Origin: Hyphomicrobiaceae bacterium | GTDB lineage: Bacteria > Pseudomonadota > Alphaproteobacteria > Rhizobiales > Hyphomicrobiaceae | NCBI GenBank assembly: GCA_020638055.1 | Contig: JACKJH010000002.1 | Span: 584,750 to 648,749 of the forward strand | DNA length: 64,000 bases | Direction: 5' to 3' | Shown: positions 17,576-26,115 of the stretch, piece after piece | How the letters are laid out: each line of letters starts with the position of its first letter | How positions within the stretch are numbered: the stretch's first letter is position 1 | The notes under the pieces: model-generated | Told to the model about the DNA's origin: nothing | Seen by the model: only the letters and a program-made list of their open reading frames with translations | Databases searched by the model: none | Made by a program: the position numbers and the translations under genes

Positions 17576-18355
17576 GTGAAACTCTTTGTCGGTCTCGGCA
17601 ACCCTGGGCCGGAATATTCGGGCAACAGGCATAACGTTGGCTTCATGGCCATCGACGCCATCGCCGAGGCGCACGGCTTTGGGCCCTGGAAAAGAAAATT
17701 TCAGGGACTCGCCTGCGAGGGGACGATTGCCGGCGAACGCATCCTGCTATTGAAACCCCAGACTTTTATGAACGAAAGCGGCCGCTCGGTTGGCGAAGCT
17801 GCACGCTTTCTCAAGATCCCGGTTGCTGAAACAATTGTCTTTTATGATGAAATCGACCTCACACCGGGCAAATTGAAGGCCAAAACCGGTGGTGGGAATG
17901 CCGGCCATAACGGACTGCGCTCCATTTCGGCCCACCTTGGCAACGACTATCAACGCGTTCGCATCGGCGTCGGCCACCCAGGCCAGAAACACCTTGTTGC
18001 CAACTATGTGCTCGCCAATTTTGCTAAATCCGATCGCGATTGGCTGGATCCCATGATAGCCGCCATCGCCAACGCCGCCCCACGATTGGCCCGGGGAGAC
18101 CAGGCTCGATTTCTCGCAGATGTCGCAAAAGAGTTGCAAAGCGAAGGATCTGGCGGGGAAAGCTCAGGCTCTGTAGACTCCCGCCAGTCGCCTGCCTTAT
18201 TGAAGGGTAAAGAAGGGGGAACGCGTGCATCCAAGCACCGCCTGCAAGGCCAGGGCGCCGGCCATCCTGCCGGCGAACGGGCGGCCAAACGCAAAGGGGC
18301 AATGGCGGAGAACCTGGCGAAGTGGCTGAACGCCCGCAAGGACGGCAAGCACTAA
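17576..18355 (+). CDS. pth: Peptidyl-tRNA hydrolase with extended C-terminal tail
   Basis: 259 residues from a GTG at 17576. It frees tRNA from peptidyl-tRNA that drops off ribosomes. Motifs: LFVGLGNPGPEYSGNRHNVGFMAID with the catalytic His, LKPQTFMNESGRSV, FYDEIDLTPGKLK and GGGNAGHNGLRSISAHLG. The enzyme core ends near residue 190; the remaining 60-70 residues are a low-complexity basic tail (AKRKGAMAENLAKWLNARKDGKH) seen in various forms in alphaproteobacteria. It is flanked by rplY and, one gene on, ychF. Confidence 0.96.
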   Translation: MKLFVGLGNPGPEYSGNRHNVGFMAIDAIAEAHGFGPWKRKFQGLACEGTIAGERILLLKPQTFMNESGRSVGEAARFLKIPVAETIVFYDEIDLTPGKLKAKTGGGNAGHNGLRSISAHLGNDYQRVRIGVGHPGQKHLVANYVLANFAKSDRDWLDPMIAAIANAAPRLARGDQARFLADVAKELQSEGSGGESSGSVDSRQSPALLKGKEGGTRASKHRLQGQGAGHPAGERAAKRKGAMAENLAKWLNARKDGKH

Positions 18356-18447
18356 GCACCACTCCTGGCGATACGGATAGTATGGGTGAATTGCTGGTCT
18401 GCCGCGGCTCATCCCTCGCACGCCCTGTGACACAAGGAGTTGGCACC

Positions 18448-19257
18448 TTGGCAAGCCAAACACATACGCCCGACGCGTATCGCGACGCACATGACCGCCA
18501 CGAACATGACCGCCGCAGCGGCGCTCTAGCCGCCCACCGCTGGTGGGAACGGATCGACTGGTTGCGCTGGCTATTCTCCAACGGCGGAGAAATGGCGGGG
18601 CGTCTTCTTGCCGCCGCCATCGTGACGGGCACGGCTGGCTGGATCACCTGGGACGCCGTTGATGCCCGCAACCGTGACAAATTCCTGGAACCTGTCGTCA
18701 GTGCCGAGCGTCTGAGCCCGGTGACACGGGCCTACGTCATCAACGGTGCCGACGATCAGGGCCGGCGGGCGTACTTCGACCTGATCGTTGCCAATAAGAC
18801 CTTCACCTGGGCCCGTGGCTCAACGGACAGCCTGGCTCGTGATGGCAATCCCATAACCAGTGCTGAAGTTGAAAGCGTGATCTTGGACCCTCTCGTCCGG
18901 GCGCGGCTTGAGAGCGCGGAAAAGATCATCGCCGTTGGCGCGGCCAGTGAGGAAGGCGATCCTGCCACGGAGACGCATCGTGCCGGTCAACGGGCAGAAC
19001 AGACGGCTAGGTGGCTCACTGCGGTTTTAAAGCCCGGCACCCAATTGTGGACATTGAACCTTGGTCAATACACCCAGCCATGCGTCGCCTGCGATACCAA
19101 TGAAACAAGCTGGCAGCGGCCTTTCATGATTGTCGCGGTACAACGCGCGGCGTGGGGCACCGACACCTCCCAGGCACTTGCTGACGCCCTTGGCTCCGCC
19201 TCCAACCTGCCCTCACCCGAACGCTATTCAGCCTTTGCCCTTGCCCGCTTCCGTTGA
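18448..19257 (+). CDS. Hypothetical membrane-anchored protein
   Basis: 269 residues if started at the TTG at 18448, which has AAGGAG 8 bases upstream; an ATG at 18382 would give 291 residues. After a polar, His/Arg-rich N-terminus there is one membrane helix (GRLLAAAIVTGTAGWITW, about residues 50-68). A long soluble part of about 190 residues follows, probably periplasmic. Its segment AVGAASEEGD...HRAGQRAEQTARWLTAVL faintly recalls OmpA-like peptidoglycan-binding repeats, but I do not claim that. It lies between pth and ychF, both housekeeping genes. Confidence 0.65.
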   Translation: MASQTHTPDAYRDAHDRHEHDRRSGALAAHRWWERIDWLRWLFSNGGEMAGRLLAAAIVTGTAGWITWDAVDARNRDKFLEPVVSAERLSPVTRAYVINGADDQGRRAYFDLIVANKTFTWARGSTDSLARDGNPITSAEVESVILDPLVRARLESAEKIIAVGAASEEGDPATETHRAGQRAEQTARWLTAVLKPGTQLWTLNLGQYTQPCVACDTNETSWQRPFMIVAVQRAAWGTDTSQALADALGSASNLPSPERYSAFALARFR

Positions 19258-19410
19258 GACGAAAATGACTTTATAGAGCGCACTGATCCTTCAACAACGG
19301 TGCCGTTCAATTGCGGCACCTTTCCCTAAATGTGCGCGAGGCAACAAACCGGTGTTCCGCCGGCACGCCATCATGGCCATTTCGCCGCGCAGCAACGAAA
19401 GCAGGTCTTC

Positions 19411-20508
19411 ATGGGCTTCAAAATGGGCATTGTCGGCCTGCCGAATGTTGGCAAGTCGACGCTTTTCAATGCATTGACCGCCACTGCCGCGGCGGAAGCA
19501 GCCAACTATCCGTTTTGCACCATAGAGCCGAATGTCGGCGAAGTCGGCGTGCCCGATGAACGGCTCGAAAAGCTCGCCAGCATAGCCGGCTCAAAGGAGA
19601 TCATTCCCACACGCCTCACCTTCGTTGACATCGCCGGTTTGGTTCGCGGCGCGTCCAAGGGCGAAGGCCTGGGTAACCAGTTTTTATCTCATATCCGCGA
19701 GGTCGATGCTGTGGCCTACGTGTTGCGCTGCTTTGAGGACGGCGACATCACACACGTCGAAGGCCGCATTGATCCCTTGGCCGACGCCGATACGGTGGAG
19801 ACCGAGTTGATGTTGGCCGATCTTGAATCCTGCGAAAAGCGCATCACGTCTTTGGAAAAGCGGGCCAAGGGTGGTGACAAGGAAGCCAAGGCGCAGGCTG
19901 CATTGGTCGGTAAGGCGCTTGATTTGTTGCGCGAAGGCCAGCCCGCACGCCGCGCCGAAATCTCGTCTGAGGAGGAAAGAGATTGGCGCATGCTACAATT
20001 GCTGACCGCCAAGCCGGTTCTTTATGTGTGCAACGTTGACGAAGCCTCCGCCAAGACGGGTAACGATTTTTCTTCAACAGTCGTTGAGCGCGCCAAGCAG
20101 GACGGTGCCGAAACCGTAATCATTTCGGCCAAGATAGAAAGCGAATTGGCGGGCCTTGAGATGGAGGAACGCACGGCCTTTCTTGATGACCTGGGCCTCC
20201 AAGAACCGGGATTGAACCGCCTAATTCGCGCCGGTTACAAATTGCTTGGCTTGGTTACCTATTTCACCGTTGGCCCCAAGGAAGCACGCGCGTGGACCAT
20301 CACGCGGGGCACCAAGGCACCGCAGGCGGCCGGTGTCATTCATACCGATTTCGAAAAAGGCTTTATTCGCTCAGAAACGATTGCCTTTGACGATTACGTC
20401 AATCTATCCGGCGAGACGGGCGCGAAGGAAGCTGGCAAAATGAGGCTGGAAGGTAAGGAATACGTCGTCAAGGATGGCGACGTGCTGCACTTCCGTTTCG
20501 CCAACTAG
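19411..20508 (+). CDS. ychF: Redox-regulated ATPase YchF (Obg family)
   Basis: 365 residues, the standard YchF length. G1 is GLPNVGKSTLFNALT, followed by ANYPFCTIEPNVG, VDIAGLVRGASKGEGLGNQF (G3) and a coiled-coil insert around residues 140-200. The end is a TGS domain: FTVGPKEARAWTITRGTKAPQAAGVIHTDFEKGFIRSE. YchF hydrolyses ATP rather than GTP and binds ribosomes in stress responses. The ATG at 19411 begins the family consensus MGFKMGIVGLPN. Its TAG stop codon (20506-20508) is also the edge of a CTAG-bounded intergenic repeat. Confidence 0.97.
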   Translation: MGFKMGIVGLPNVGKSTLFNALTATAAAEAANYPFCTIEPNVGEVGVPDERLEKLASIAGSKEIIPTRLTFVDIAGLVRGASKGEGLGNQFLSHIREVDAVAYVLRCFEDGDITHVEGRIDPLADADTVETELMLADLESCEKRITSLEKRAKGGDKEAKAQAALVGKALDLLREGQPARRAEISSEEERDWRMLQLLTAKPVLYVCNVDEASAKTGNDFSSTVVERAKQDGAETVIISAKIESELAGLEMEERTAFLDDLGLQEPGLNRLIRAGYKLLGLVTYFTVGPKEARAWTITRGTKAPQAAGVIHTDFEKGFIRSETIAFDDYVNLSGETGAKEAGKMRLEGKEYVVKDGDVLHFRFAN

Positions 20509-20611
20509 AGCATGTTCAGCCGAAGTGTACGCGGTTCGGCGTGAAGACCATGCTCAAAATAAAAGAAAATAGAGCGCCTGCGTAATTCCATGAAAAGTGA
20601 ACGCGATCTAA
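20505..20611 (-). repeat. 107-bp palindromic intergenic repeat, inverted copy of 61861-61967
   Basis: The reverse complement of this stretch matches 61861-61967 at about 99 of 107 positions by hand alignment, including the hairpin GAGCATG...CATGCTC. It starts with CTAG at 20505-20508, which includes the ychF stop codon. Confidence 0.75.
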
Positions 20612-20800
20612 TGGGACCAAGTTGAGCGAACGCGATAAAAAGATTTTTGTCTTTGGATCAAACCTTGCTGGTTACGGCGTTTGGTGCCGGCTTGGCTGGT
20701 TATAGGCACGATCAGATCGCTCCGCTTTTCAAAACGCCTCGCAGAACTGTGAGCTGCCAACCGAATGGCGCGAACTCGTGCCTTCGCAAGGAAAGACCAA

Positions 20801-21055
20801 ATGACTGAAACACCAGCGCAAGACCTTCCTGACCGTTTGTCAACCAACCCAGGCAGCCCGCATTACGATGAGGCTTTGTTGGCCCGCAACATCGGCATTC
20901 GCTTCAACGGCGTTGAGAAGACCAACGTCGAGGAGTACTGCGTTTCGGAGGGGTGGATTCGTGTCGCGGCCGGCAAGACGCGGGACCGGAAGGGCAATCC
21001 GTTGACGATCAAGCTAAAGGGCAAGGTCGAGCCCTATTTTCGCGAGGATGGGTGA
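20801..21055 (+). CDS. DUF3297 family protein
   Basis: 84 residues, MTETPAQDLPDRLSTNPGSPHY, then DEALLARNIGIRFNGVEKT and VEEYCVSEGWIRVAAGKTRDRKGNPLTIKLKGKVEPYF. This matches my recollection of DUF3297, a short conserved proteobacterial family of unknown function. The ATG at 20801 follows AAGGAAAGA; an upstream ATG in frame at 20765 has no such site. It stands alone between ychF and repeats. No partner suggests a role. Confidence 0.82.
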   Translation: MTETPAQDLPDRLSTNPGSPHYDEALLARNIGIRFNGVEKTNVEEYCVSEGWIRVAAGKTRDRKGNPLTIKLKGKVEPYFREDG

Positions 21056-21186
21056 TTGCAAGGCCATTACTTCCAAATTCGGGGCGAACCACCGTGTCTT
21101 GCGCGCACTCTTTTTTGAAGTTCGGTTTAGAGACAAATTTCACACCGACCTTGCGCAAACGACCTGCAATCGCCAAATTAGAGGAT

Positions 21187-21570
21187 ATGGAAGCCGAAAG
21201 CACATATCAGCAAGCGCAACGATTGACGCAACCGGCCGTCGTCAGAGGCTGCAAGAGATTGCATGCGTTTACCAATTCGTCAGTGACAGCAACGGCTTTG
21301 GTTGCAGCTACTTCAAGCCTGCTTATCATCGCGGCGTTTGCCAGCGGCTCGGCAACCGCAGGCAATAACAATCCACCAACAAAGCCGCCCCGCCACGTGT
21401 ATGACCCGGCTGATTATTTGGCGCCTCTACCCGCCATGCCAAGGCGTGCGGTTCCATCACCGGGAAATTCCGAGGCTGGATCACCTGTGCGCGGCTACAT
21501 CTACGCGCCACCGCGCGATAACGGCTCTATCACCAACCGGCTTGTGCCGCCCTCTATGATCCGTAGGTAG
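21187..21570 (+). CDS. Hypothetical secreted, proline-rich small protein
   Basis: 127 residues from the ATG at 21187, with GAGG 3 bases before it. Residues about 34-58 (SVTATALVAATSSLLIIAAF) are hydrophobic and end in ASGSATAG, a possible signal-peptidase site. The remainder is short, Pro- and Arg-rich (KPPRHVYDPADYLAPLPAMPRR, RGYIYAPPRDNGS). No known family is recognised. Its stop codon lies directly next to a repeat block, as for several other genes in the window. It could be a lineage-specific exported protein. Confidence 0.45.
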   Translation: MEAESTYQQAQRLTQPAVVRGCKRLHAFTNSSVTATALVAATSSLLIIAAFASGSATAGNNNPPTKPPRHVYDPADYLAPLPAMPRRAVPSPGNSEAGSPVRGYIYAPPRDNGSITNRLVPPSMIRR

Positions 21571-21737
21571 TCGGAAGCGCATTCCGATCCGATAGAATCG
21601 AATTTCCCGCACTAGTTTCTTTTTTGGTCGCATTTTCTACGACGAACCGGTGTCCACTTCGTCGGAAAATGCTCTAGCTTTTTGTTTGGTCGCATTTTCT
21701 TCGACGAACCGGCGTCTACTTCGTCGGAAAATGCTTT
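21568..21737 (+). repeat. Block of CTAG-bounded palindromic repeat modules, two in tandem
   Basis: A degenerate first module (GAAGCGCATTCCGATCC type) is followed by two tandem copies of a module of about 63 bp containing TTTGGTCGCATTTTC and GACGAACCGG, at 21612-21677 and 21674-21737. The copies share a CTAG joint. GCATTTTC pairs with GAAAATGC within each copy. Related modules occur at 29.1, 30.2, 55.5 and 61.8 kb. Confidence 0.75.
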
Positions 21738-21817
21738 ATTGCGCCCTTGGGTGAAAAAAAACGGAATGGGCGGTCAAGCTCATCTGCACCAAGCAAACCA
21801 GCACACCCTCATGGCAT

Positions 21818-21851
21818 AAAAAAAAAACCTGCACGGTTTAAGCCGCGCAGG
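21818..21851 (-). terminator. Terminator after the sulfide:quinone oxidoreductase gene
   Basis: CCTGCGCGG and CCGTGCAGG (21851-21843 and 21836-21828 read on the minus strand) form a 9-bp stem with one mismatch, followed by ten T residues. It lies about 100 bp after the stop at 21953. Confidence 0.88.
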
Positions 21852-21952
21852 CCAGAATTGGTATTCGATGGACTAAGCATCAAGGGAAGATAAGGAGATG
21901 CTGGCACAAGTTCCAAACTTCTCCTGTAGAAGCCCTAAGGCCTGATTGGACT

Positions 21953-23233
21953 TTACTCCGCTGGAGCCTTCAGCTTTTTGATATTCATCATTCCCAGTAC
22001 ATATTTTTCGTAGAACGGCTCCGTATTTCCTTTGCGCATCTTCCTTATGAAATATTTCTCGAAGGCGATCTTGGCGTAGTGCACCCACATGCCTTCAGCC
22101 GACCAGTTGATGTTGCGCGGTGGAATTTGCGGCTGCGCCACGAACGCAGCACCCTTGTCGCCGAAATCTGCAAGGCAAAGCGCGCTCCATGTCGGAATGA
22201 CGTGCGGCTCCTTACCGTGCATGAGGTCATGTATGTTTTCGACAGCGGCCGTGACCATGCTCTCGATCATATAGCCAGTCTTGGGCACCCCGACCGCGAC
22301 TGGCGTTTTCTCAAGCGGCGCAATGGCGATACAAACACCAACACCGAAAATATTGGGATATTTCGAATTGCGCTGGTACTTGTCGACAATGATGAAGCCA
22401 CGGGGATTGGTGAGCCCCTCGTGACCGCGCGTTGCCGGCACGCCGCGGAACGCCGGCAGCATCATCGAATACTTGAACGGAATTTCGTGTTTCTGCTTTT
22501 CGCTACCGTCCTCGTTGTGCTCAGTCACATGCATCATGCCTGCATCGACGCGGTCGACCTTGGCGTTGACGATCCAACGGATGTGACGATCGCGCATTTC
22601 GCTTTCGAGCATGCCCTTGGTGTCACCGACGCCACCCAGGCCGAGATGGCCAATATAGGGTTCAGAGGTGACAAATGTCATTGGCACCTGATCGCGGAGT
22701 TTGCGCTTCCTGAGGTCTGTTTCCATGATCATGGCGTATTCGTAAGCGGGTCCGTAGCATGACGCACCTTGCACCGCGCCAACAATAATGGGGCCAGGAT
22801 CTTTGCAGAACTCCTCCCACTTCTGATTGGCGTGCGTGGCATGCTCCACTGTGCAGACCGACTGCGTATGGTGATCCGGCCCAAGCCCGGGAATTTCGTC
22901 GAATGCCAATTCTGGCCCCGTCGAAATGATCAGGTAGTCGTAGTTTACCGTCGAACCGTCGTTGAGTTCGATTGCATTTTCTTCTGGTTTGAGCTGCTTG
23001 GCACCGACTGAGTTGAACTTGATTCCGTGCTTTGCCATCAATGGCGCCAGCTCAATCGTGATGTCCTTTTTGACCCGCCAGCCGACGCCGACCCATGGGT
23101 TCGATGGCGTAAATTGAAAATATGGAAGGTTGGAAAGCAAAGTAACTGTGTGGTTCTTACCCATCAAGTCGCGAGCTTCATAGGCAGCCGACATGCCGCC
23201 GACACCCGCTCCCAAGACGACAATATGCGCCAT
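21953..23233 (-). CDS. sqr: Sulfide:quinone oxidoreductase
   Basis: 426 residues, FAD enzyme. The N-terminal dinucleotide motif is VVLGAGVGGMSAAYEARD; IISTGPE and a late GVGVCIAIAP FAD region follow. Cys127, Cys159 and Cys353 fall almost exactly where the three essential cysteines of the Acidithiobacillus enzyme lie (128, 160, 356), supporting sulfide oxidation with electrons passed to quinone. A C-terminal amphipathic segment could bind the membrane. The ATG at 23233 follows AGGAGG. A related flavocytochrome or other NAD(P)/FAD oxidoreductase is the alternative. Nearby genes for a YeeE transporter and an octaheme cytochrome fit sulfur metabolism. Confidence 0.87.
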   Translation of the reverse strand: MAHIVVLGAGVGGMSAAYEARDLMGKNHTVTLLSNLPYFQFTPSNPWVGVGWRVKKDITIELAPLMAKHGIKFNSVGAKQLKPEENAIELNDGSTVNYDYLIISTGPELAFDEIPGLGPDHHTQSVCTVEHATHANQKWEEFCKDPGPIIVGAVQGASCYGPAYEYAMIMETDLRKRKLRDQVPMTFVTSEPYIGHLGLGGVGDTKGMLESEMRDRHIRWIVNAKVDRVDAGMMHVTEHNEDGSEKQKHEIPFKYSMMLPAFRGVPATRGHEGLTNPRGFIIVDKYQRNSKYPNIFGVGVCIAIAPLEKTPVAVGVPKTGYMIESMVTAAVENIHDLMHGKEPHVIPTWSALCLADFGDKGAAFVAQPQIPPRNINWSAEGMWVHYAKIAFEKYFIRKMRKGNTEPFYEKYVLGMMNIKKLKAPAE

Positions 23234-23460
23234 GTTATTTCCTCCTGAACCTATTCTTGCTGCCGACCGGATCGACCATTTTTTTTATCGACGGACCCAA
23301 AAGGGTGCGTTTGGTGCGCTTATTCAAGTTCGGCTGATGCCATCTGGACATTGCAATATGACAGTGTCAATCCATCATCCGATAAAACCGTCAGAAGACT
23401 TCATTTCTTGGCTATGGCACTGACGTCAACACCTGTTGATCGAGGCTATGGATTGGGTTT

Positions 23461-24225
23461 TCACCCACGCGCATGCTTATTAGCGTTCTCGCCATAATTG
23501 CGGAATTTCTCGACCATCCGTTCCATTTCATCGTCCGCCAGCAACACGGGCGGGCCAATTGTCAGCGCCTTTATATATTGCGCTGCAAGTTGCTCCACTT
23601 CGAAGGCTAACTCCAAAGCAGCAGCCAGAGATTGCGAAATCGCAATTTGTCCGTGATTGGCCATCAGACAGGCGTCCCTGTTGCGCAGTCCATTGGCAAC
23701 GTGCCCGGCGAGTTCTTGCGTACCGAAAGTTGCATAAGGCACCAGCGGAATGTCGTTTCCGCCTGCCAAGGCCACCATGTAATGAAATGCGGGAATTGCC
23801 TTGCCCGCGCACGCGAGCGCGGTGGCGTTAAGGGAATGGGTATGAACCACGGCATGCCGGTCGGGCCGGGTTTGGTAGGCAGCCAAATGAAACCGCCATT
23901 CGCTCGACGGCTTTGGCGCATCGCTTTGCGCAGTCCCATCACCGGAAACGTAAACAATGTCACGAACCGTGAGTTCAGCGTATGCCAGCCCCGATGGCGT
24001 AATCAACATGCCTTGGCCAAACCGACACGACACATTTCCCGACCGGCCTGGCGACAGACCTTCCCGGCTCATTTTTTGCGCTGTATCAATTACCGCTGCG
24101 CGCGCGGCGACGTTGTCGCTCGCGGCGCTCTTGGTCTTGCGTTGGATAGGTTTGGTTTTGCGTTTGCCACTGCGTGCTGCGTTGCCTGGTGGCGCTTCTT
24201 TTCCCTTGCCACCTTTACCACTCAT
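23461..24225 (-). CDS. Class II aldolase/adducin family protein, probable DHAP-shunt aldolase
   Basis: 254 residues. The class II aldolase core begins near residue 42: GLSPGRSGNVSCRF, KPSSEWRFHLAAY (catalytic Glu), VVHTHSLNATAL (two zinc His) and LMANHGQIAI (third His). The first 40 residues are a Lys/Arg-rich extension unusual for this family. Its start overlaps the mtnA stop (ATGA). In the DHAP shunt known from Rhodospirillum rubrum and pathogenic E. coli, such an aldolase splits 5-methylthioribulose-1-phosphate or 5-deoxyribulose-1-phosphate into DHAP and an aldehyde. That role is inferred from context; MtnB dehydratase is the alternative within the same fold. Confidence 0.85.
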   Translation of the reverse strand: MSGKGGKGKEAPPGNAARSGKRKTKPIQRKTKSAASDNVAARAAVIDTAQKMSREGLSPGRSGNVSCRFGQGMLITPSGLAYAELTVRDIVYVSGDGTAQSDAPKPSSEWRFHLAAYQTRPDRHAVVHTHSLNATALACAGKAIPAFHYMVALAGGNDIPLVPYATFGTQELAGHVANGLRNRDACLMANHGQIAISQSLAAALELAFEVEQLAAQYIKALTIGPPVLLADDEMERMVEKFRNYGENANKHARG

Positions 24226-25331
24226 GCGGCCCCTCCCATTTCTGGATAGAGCTGGCGTAGTCCCGCAGGGCTGGCCGGAGCAACACCGCGCTCGGTGATA
24301 AAGCCAGTCACCAGCCGCGCAGGCGTCACGTCAAACGCCGGGTTGGCCGCCGGGGAGCCTGGCGCACCAATGGCCACCGTTGCAACCTTTGCCCCTGCAC
24401 CATTATCCAGGCGACCGGTCATCAGCAGCACCTCATCGGCGCTGCGTTCCTCAATCTCGATGTCACTCCCCTTGCTGCACGACCAATCGATTGTCGAACC
24501 TGGCAATGCAACGTAGAAGGGTACGCCAGTGTCGTCGGCCGCCAGCGCCTTGAGGTAAGTACCTATCTTGTTTGCAACATCCCCGTTCGCTGCCACCCGG
24601 TCGGTTCCTACAATCACCAGATCGACTTGCCCACGCTGCATCAAATGCCCACCCGCATTATCGACGATGATCGTATGCGGCACGCCGTGGCTTCCCAATT
24701 CATAGGCGGTGAGCGCTGCACCCTGGTTGCGCGGCCGAGTTTCGTCGACCCACACATGAACCGGCGGGCCTGCATCGTGCGCGTGGTAGATCGGTGAGGT
24801 TGCCGTACCCCAATCGACGCAGGCAAGCCAACCCGCATTGCAGTGGGTTAAAATATTGACGCTCTCGCCGGGGCCCTTACGCCTTGCAATTTCCTCTATC
24901 AGAGGCATGCCGTTGACACCGATAAGCCGGCACGATTCAACGTCCTCATCGGCGATACGCGCTGCATGCCGCCAGGCGGCGGAAGCGCGCTCACCCTCGG
25001 GCAACGGTGCCAGGACGCGCATCATTTCATCCAGCGCCCAACGCAGGTTTACCGCTGTCGGCCGCTGCTTGAGGAGGTGGGAACGGGCGTCTTGCATAGC
25101 AGTTGATGAAGGATCGTGTGCCACTGCCAGCGCCAACCCGTAGGCCGCAGTCGCCCCGATCAATGGCGCGCCGCGCACCTGCATCGTGAGGATGGCGCGG
25201 CCGGCATCCTCCATCGTTTCAAGGGCTGCGATCTCAAAGGAATGAGGCAGCCTGGTCTGGTCGATGATATTGACCGAGCGGCCATCATCGGATGCCCAGA
25301 TCGTGCGCATGGACCTACCGTCAATCTTCAC
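24222..25331 (-). CDS. mtnA: S-methyl-5-thioribose-1-phosphate isomerase
   Basis: 369 residues. MtnA converts 5-methylthioribose-1-phosphate to the ribulose form in salvage of methylthioadenosine. Motifs: MQVRGAPLIGATAAYGLALA, NILTHCNAGWLACVDWGTATSPIY with the catalytic Cys, VDETRPRNQGAALTAYEL and GTDRVAANGDVANKIGTY with the catalytic Asp. The GTG at 25331 overlaps the stop of the preceding gene (GTGA) and gives the usual length; the longer frame to 25511 is rejected. It is coupled to the aldolase downstream. Confidence 0.95.
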   Translation of the reverse strand: MKIDGRSMRTIWASDDGRSVNIIDQTRLPHSFEIAALETMEDAGRAILTMQVRGAPLIGATAAYGLALAVAHDPSSTAMQDARSHLLKQRPTAVNLRWALDEMMRVLAPLPEGERASAAWRHAARIADEDVESCRLIGVNGMPLIEEIARRKGPGESVNILTHCNAGWLACVDWGTATSPIYHAHDAGPPVHVWVDETRPRNQGAALTAYELGSHGVPHTIIVDNAGGHLMQRGQVDLVIVGTDRVAANGDVANKIGTYLKALAADDTGVPFYVALPGSTIDWSCSKGSDIEIEERSADEVLLMTGRLDNGAGAKVATVAIGAPGSPAANPAFDVTPARLVTGFITERGVAPASPAGLRQLYPEMGGAA

Positions 25332-25822
25332 TTTTTGCCTCCAAATACCCGCCGCAGCAAACCACGACCTGAAGCGCTGGCTGCGTCTTTGCCATCTTGC
25401 AGCGGCAGTTGTTCGGGATGTGCGTGCGACAGTGTAAAAACAGGTACGGGCGTGCCAAGGCTGCACGAACTGGCATTGCGCGGATCGTAGACCTTGATGA
25501 ACGTTGGGCATGTTCGGTCATCGACATAAACGAAGCCGCAATAGTCCGCCTTATGTGCCTGACGCAAGAACGTGGTGATGTCATCGAGTTGTCGTTCCAC
25601 ATCTGCCGGCGCCGTGGTGGTCGCAGGCAACACGGTGCGCGTATCGTAGATCCACCACCCCTCAGGCGCGGCTTTGACAAGCGCAAAAACGGCATCCAGA
25701 TCGTCCCATTTCAACAACCCTGAAAACCGGCCGGAGTAGGCTTGACGAAATGACGGCCTGTGGCCCTCAGGCTGCGGGACGGGCGCGTGTTGACGTGGAA
25801 TGGGGCCTGCTGAACCGGTCAT
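25328..25822 (-). CDS. Hypothetical protein in the mtnA operon
   Basis: 164 residues from the ATG at 25822 with AGGAG upstream. No family is recognised. The core (about 30-130: SGRFSGLLKWDDLDAVFALV, GWWIYDTRTVLPAT, CGFVYVDDRTCPTFIKVYDP) looks like a compact globular alpha/beta domain, and the ends are low-complexity. Its stop codon overlaps the mtnA start, so it is translated together with the salvage enzymes. A role in the same pathway is inferred only from position. Confidence 0.75.
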   Translation of the reverse strand: MTGSAGPIPRQHAPVPQPEGHRPSFRQAYSGRFSGLLKWDDLDAVFALVKAAPEGWWIYDTRTVLPATTTAPADVERQLDDITTFLRQAHKADYCGFVYVDDRTCPTFIKVYDPRNASSCSLGTPVPVFTLSHAHPEQLPLQDGKDAASASGRGLLRRVFGGKK

Positions 25823-25872
25823 TGGATAAAAAGCACTCCTATTGCGTTTGCACCGCTTTGCAGGCAGAGGCC

Positions 25873-26115
25873 TCACATTGGTGTTCGTGGTGTTGGCAAT
25901 GGAATATGAATATGGTCATCCAGGCCGCAGGCCTCGCATGAAAATGCATACCAGTCGGCAAACGGCCGTGCTGACCGGTCAACGATTTGAAGTCCGGAGG
26001 CTCCGCATACCGGGCACGTCAAGGCAGAATTCTGGTCCGCCTGCCAATGCCGAACCTGCATGAGAGCAGCCTGGACAAGTGCCTGAGTATCGAGCTTGGG
26101 CGTTGCATTGCCCAT
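25873..26115 (-). CDS. Small zinc-ribbon protein
   Basis: 80 residues. A CPVC pair (about residue 35) and a CEAC pair (about residue 62) form a likely zinc ribbon around GASGLQIVDRSARPFADWYAFS. The N-terminal 30 residues are helical and polar. The ATG at 26115 overlaps the apt stop (TGATG), so it is coupled to apt and lies in the apt-mtnA-aldolase operon. Function unknown. Confidence 0.75.
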   Translation of the reverse strand: MGNATPKLDTQALVQAALMQVRHWQADQNSALTCPVCGASGLQIVDRSARPFADWYAFSCEACGLDDHIHIPLPTPRTPM

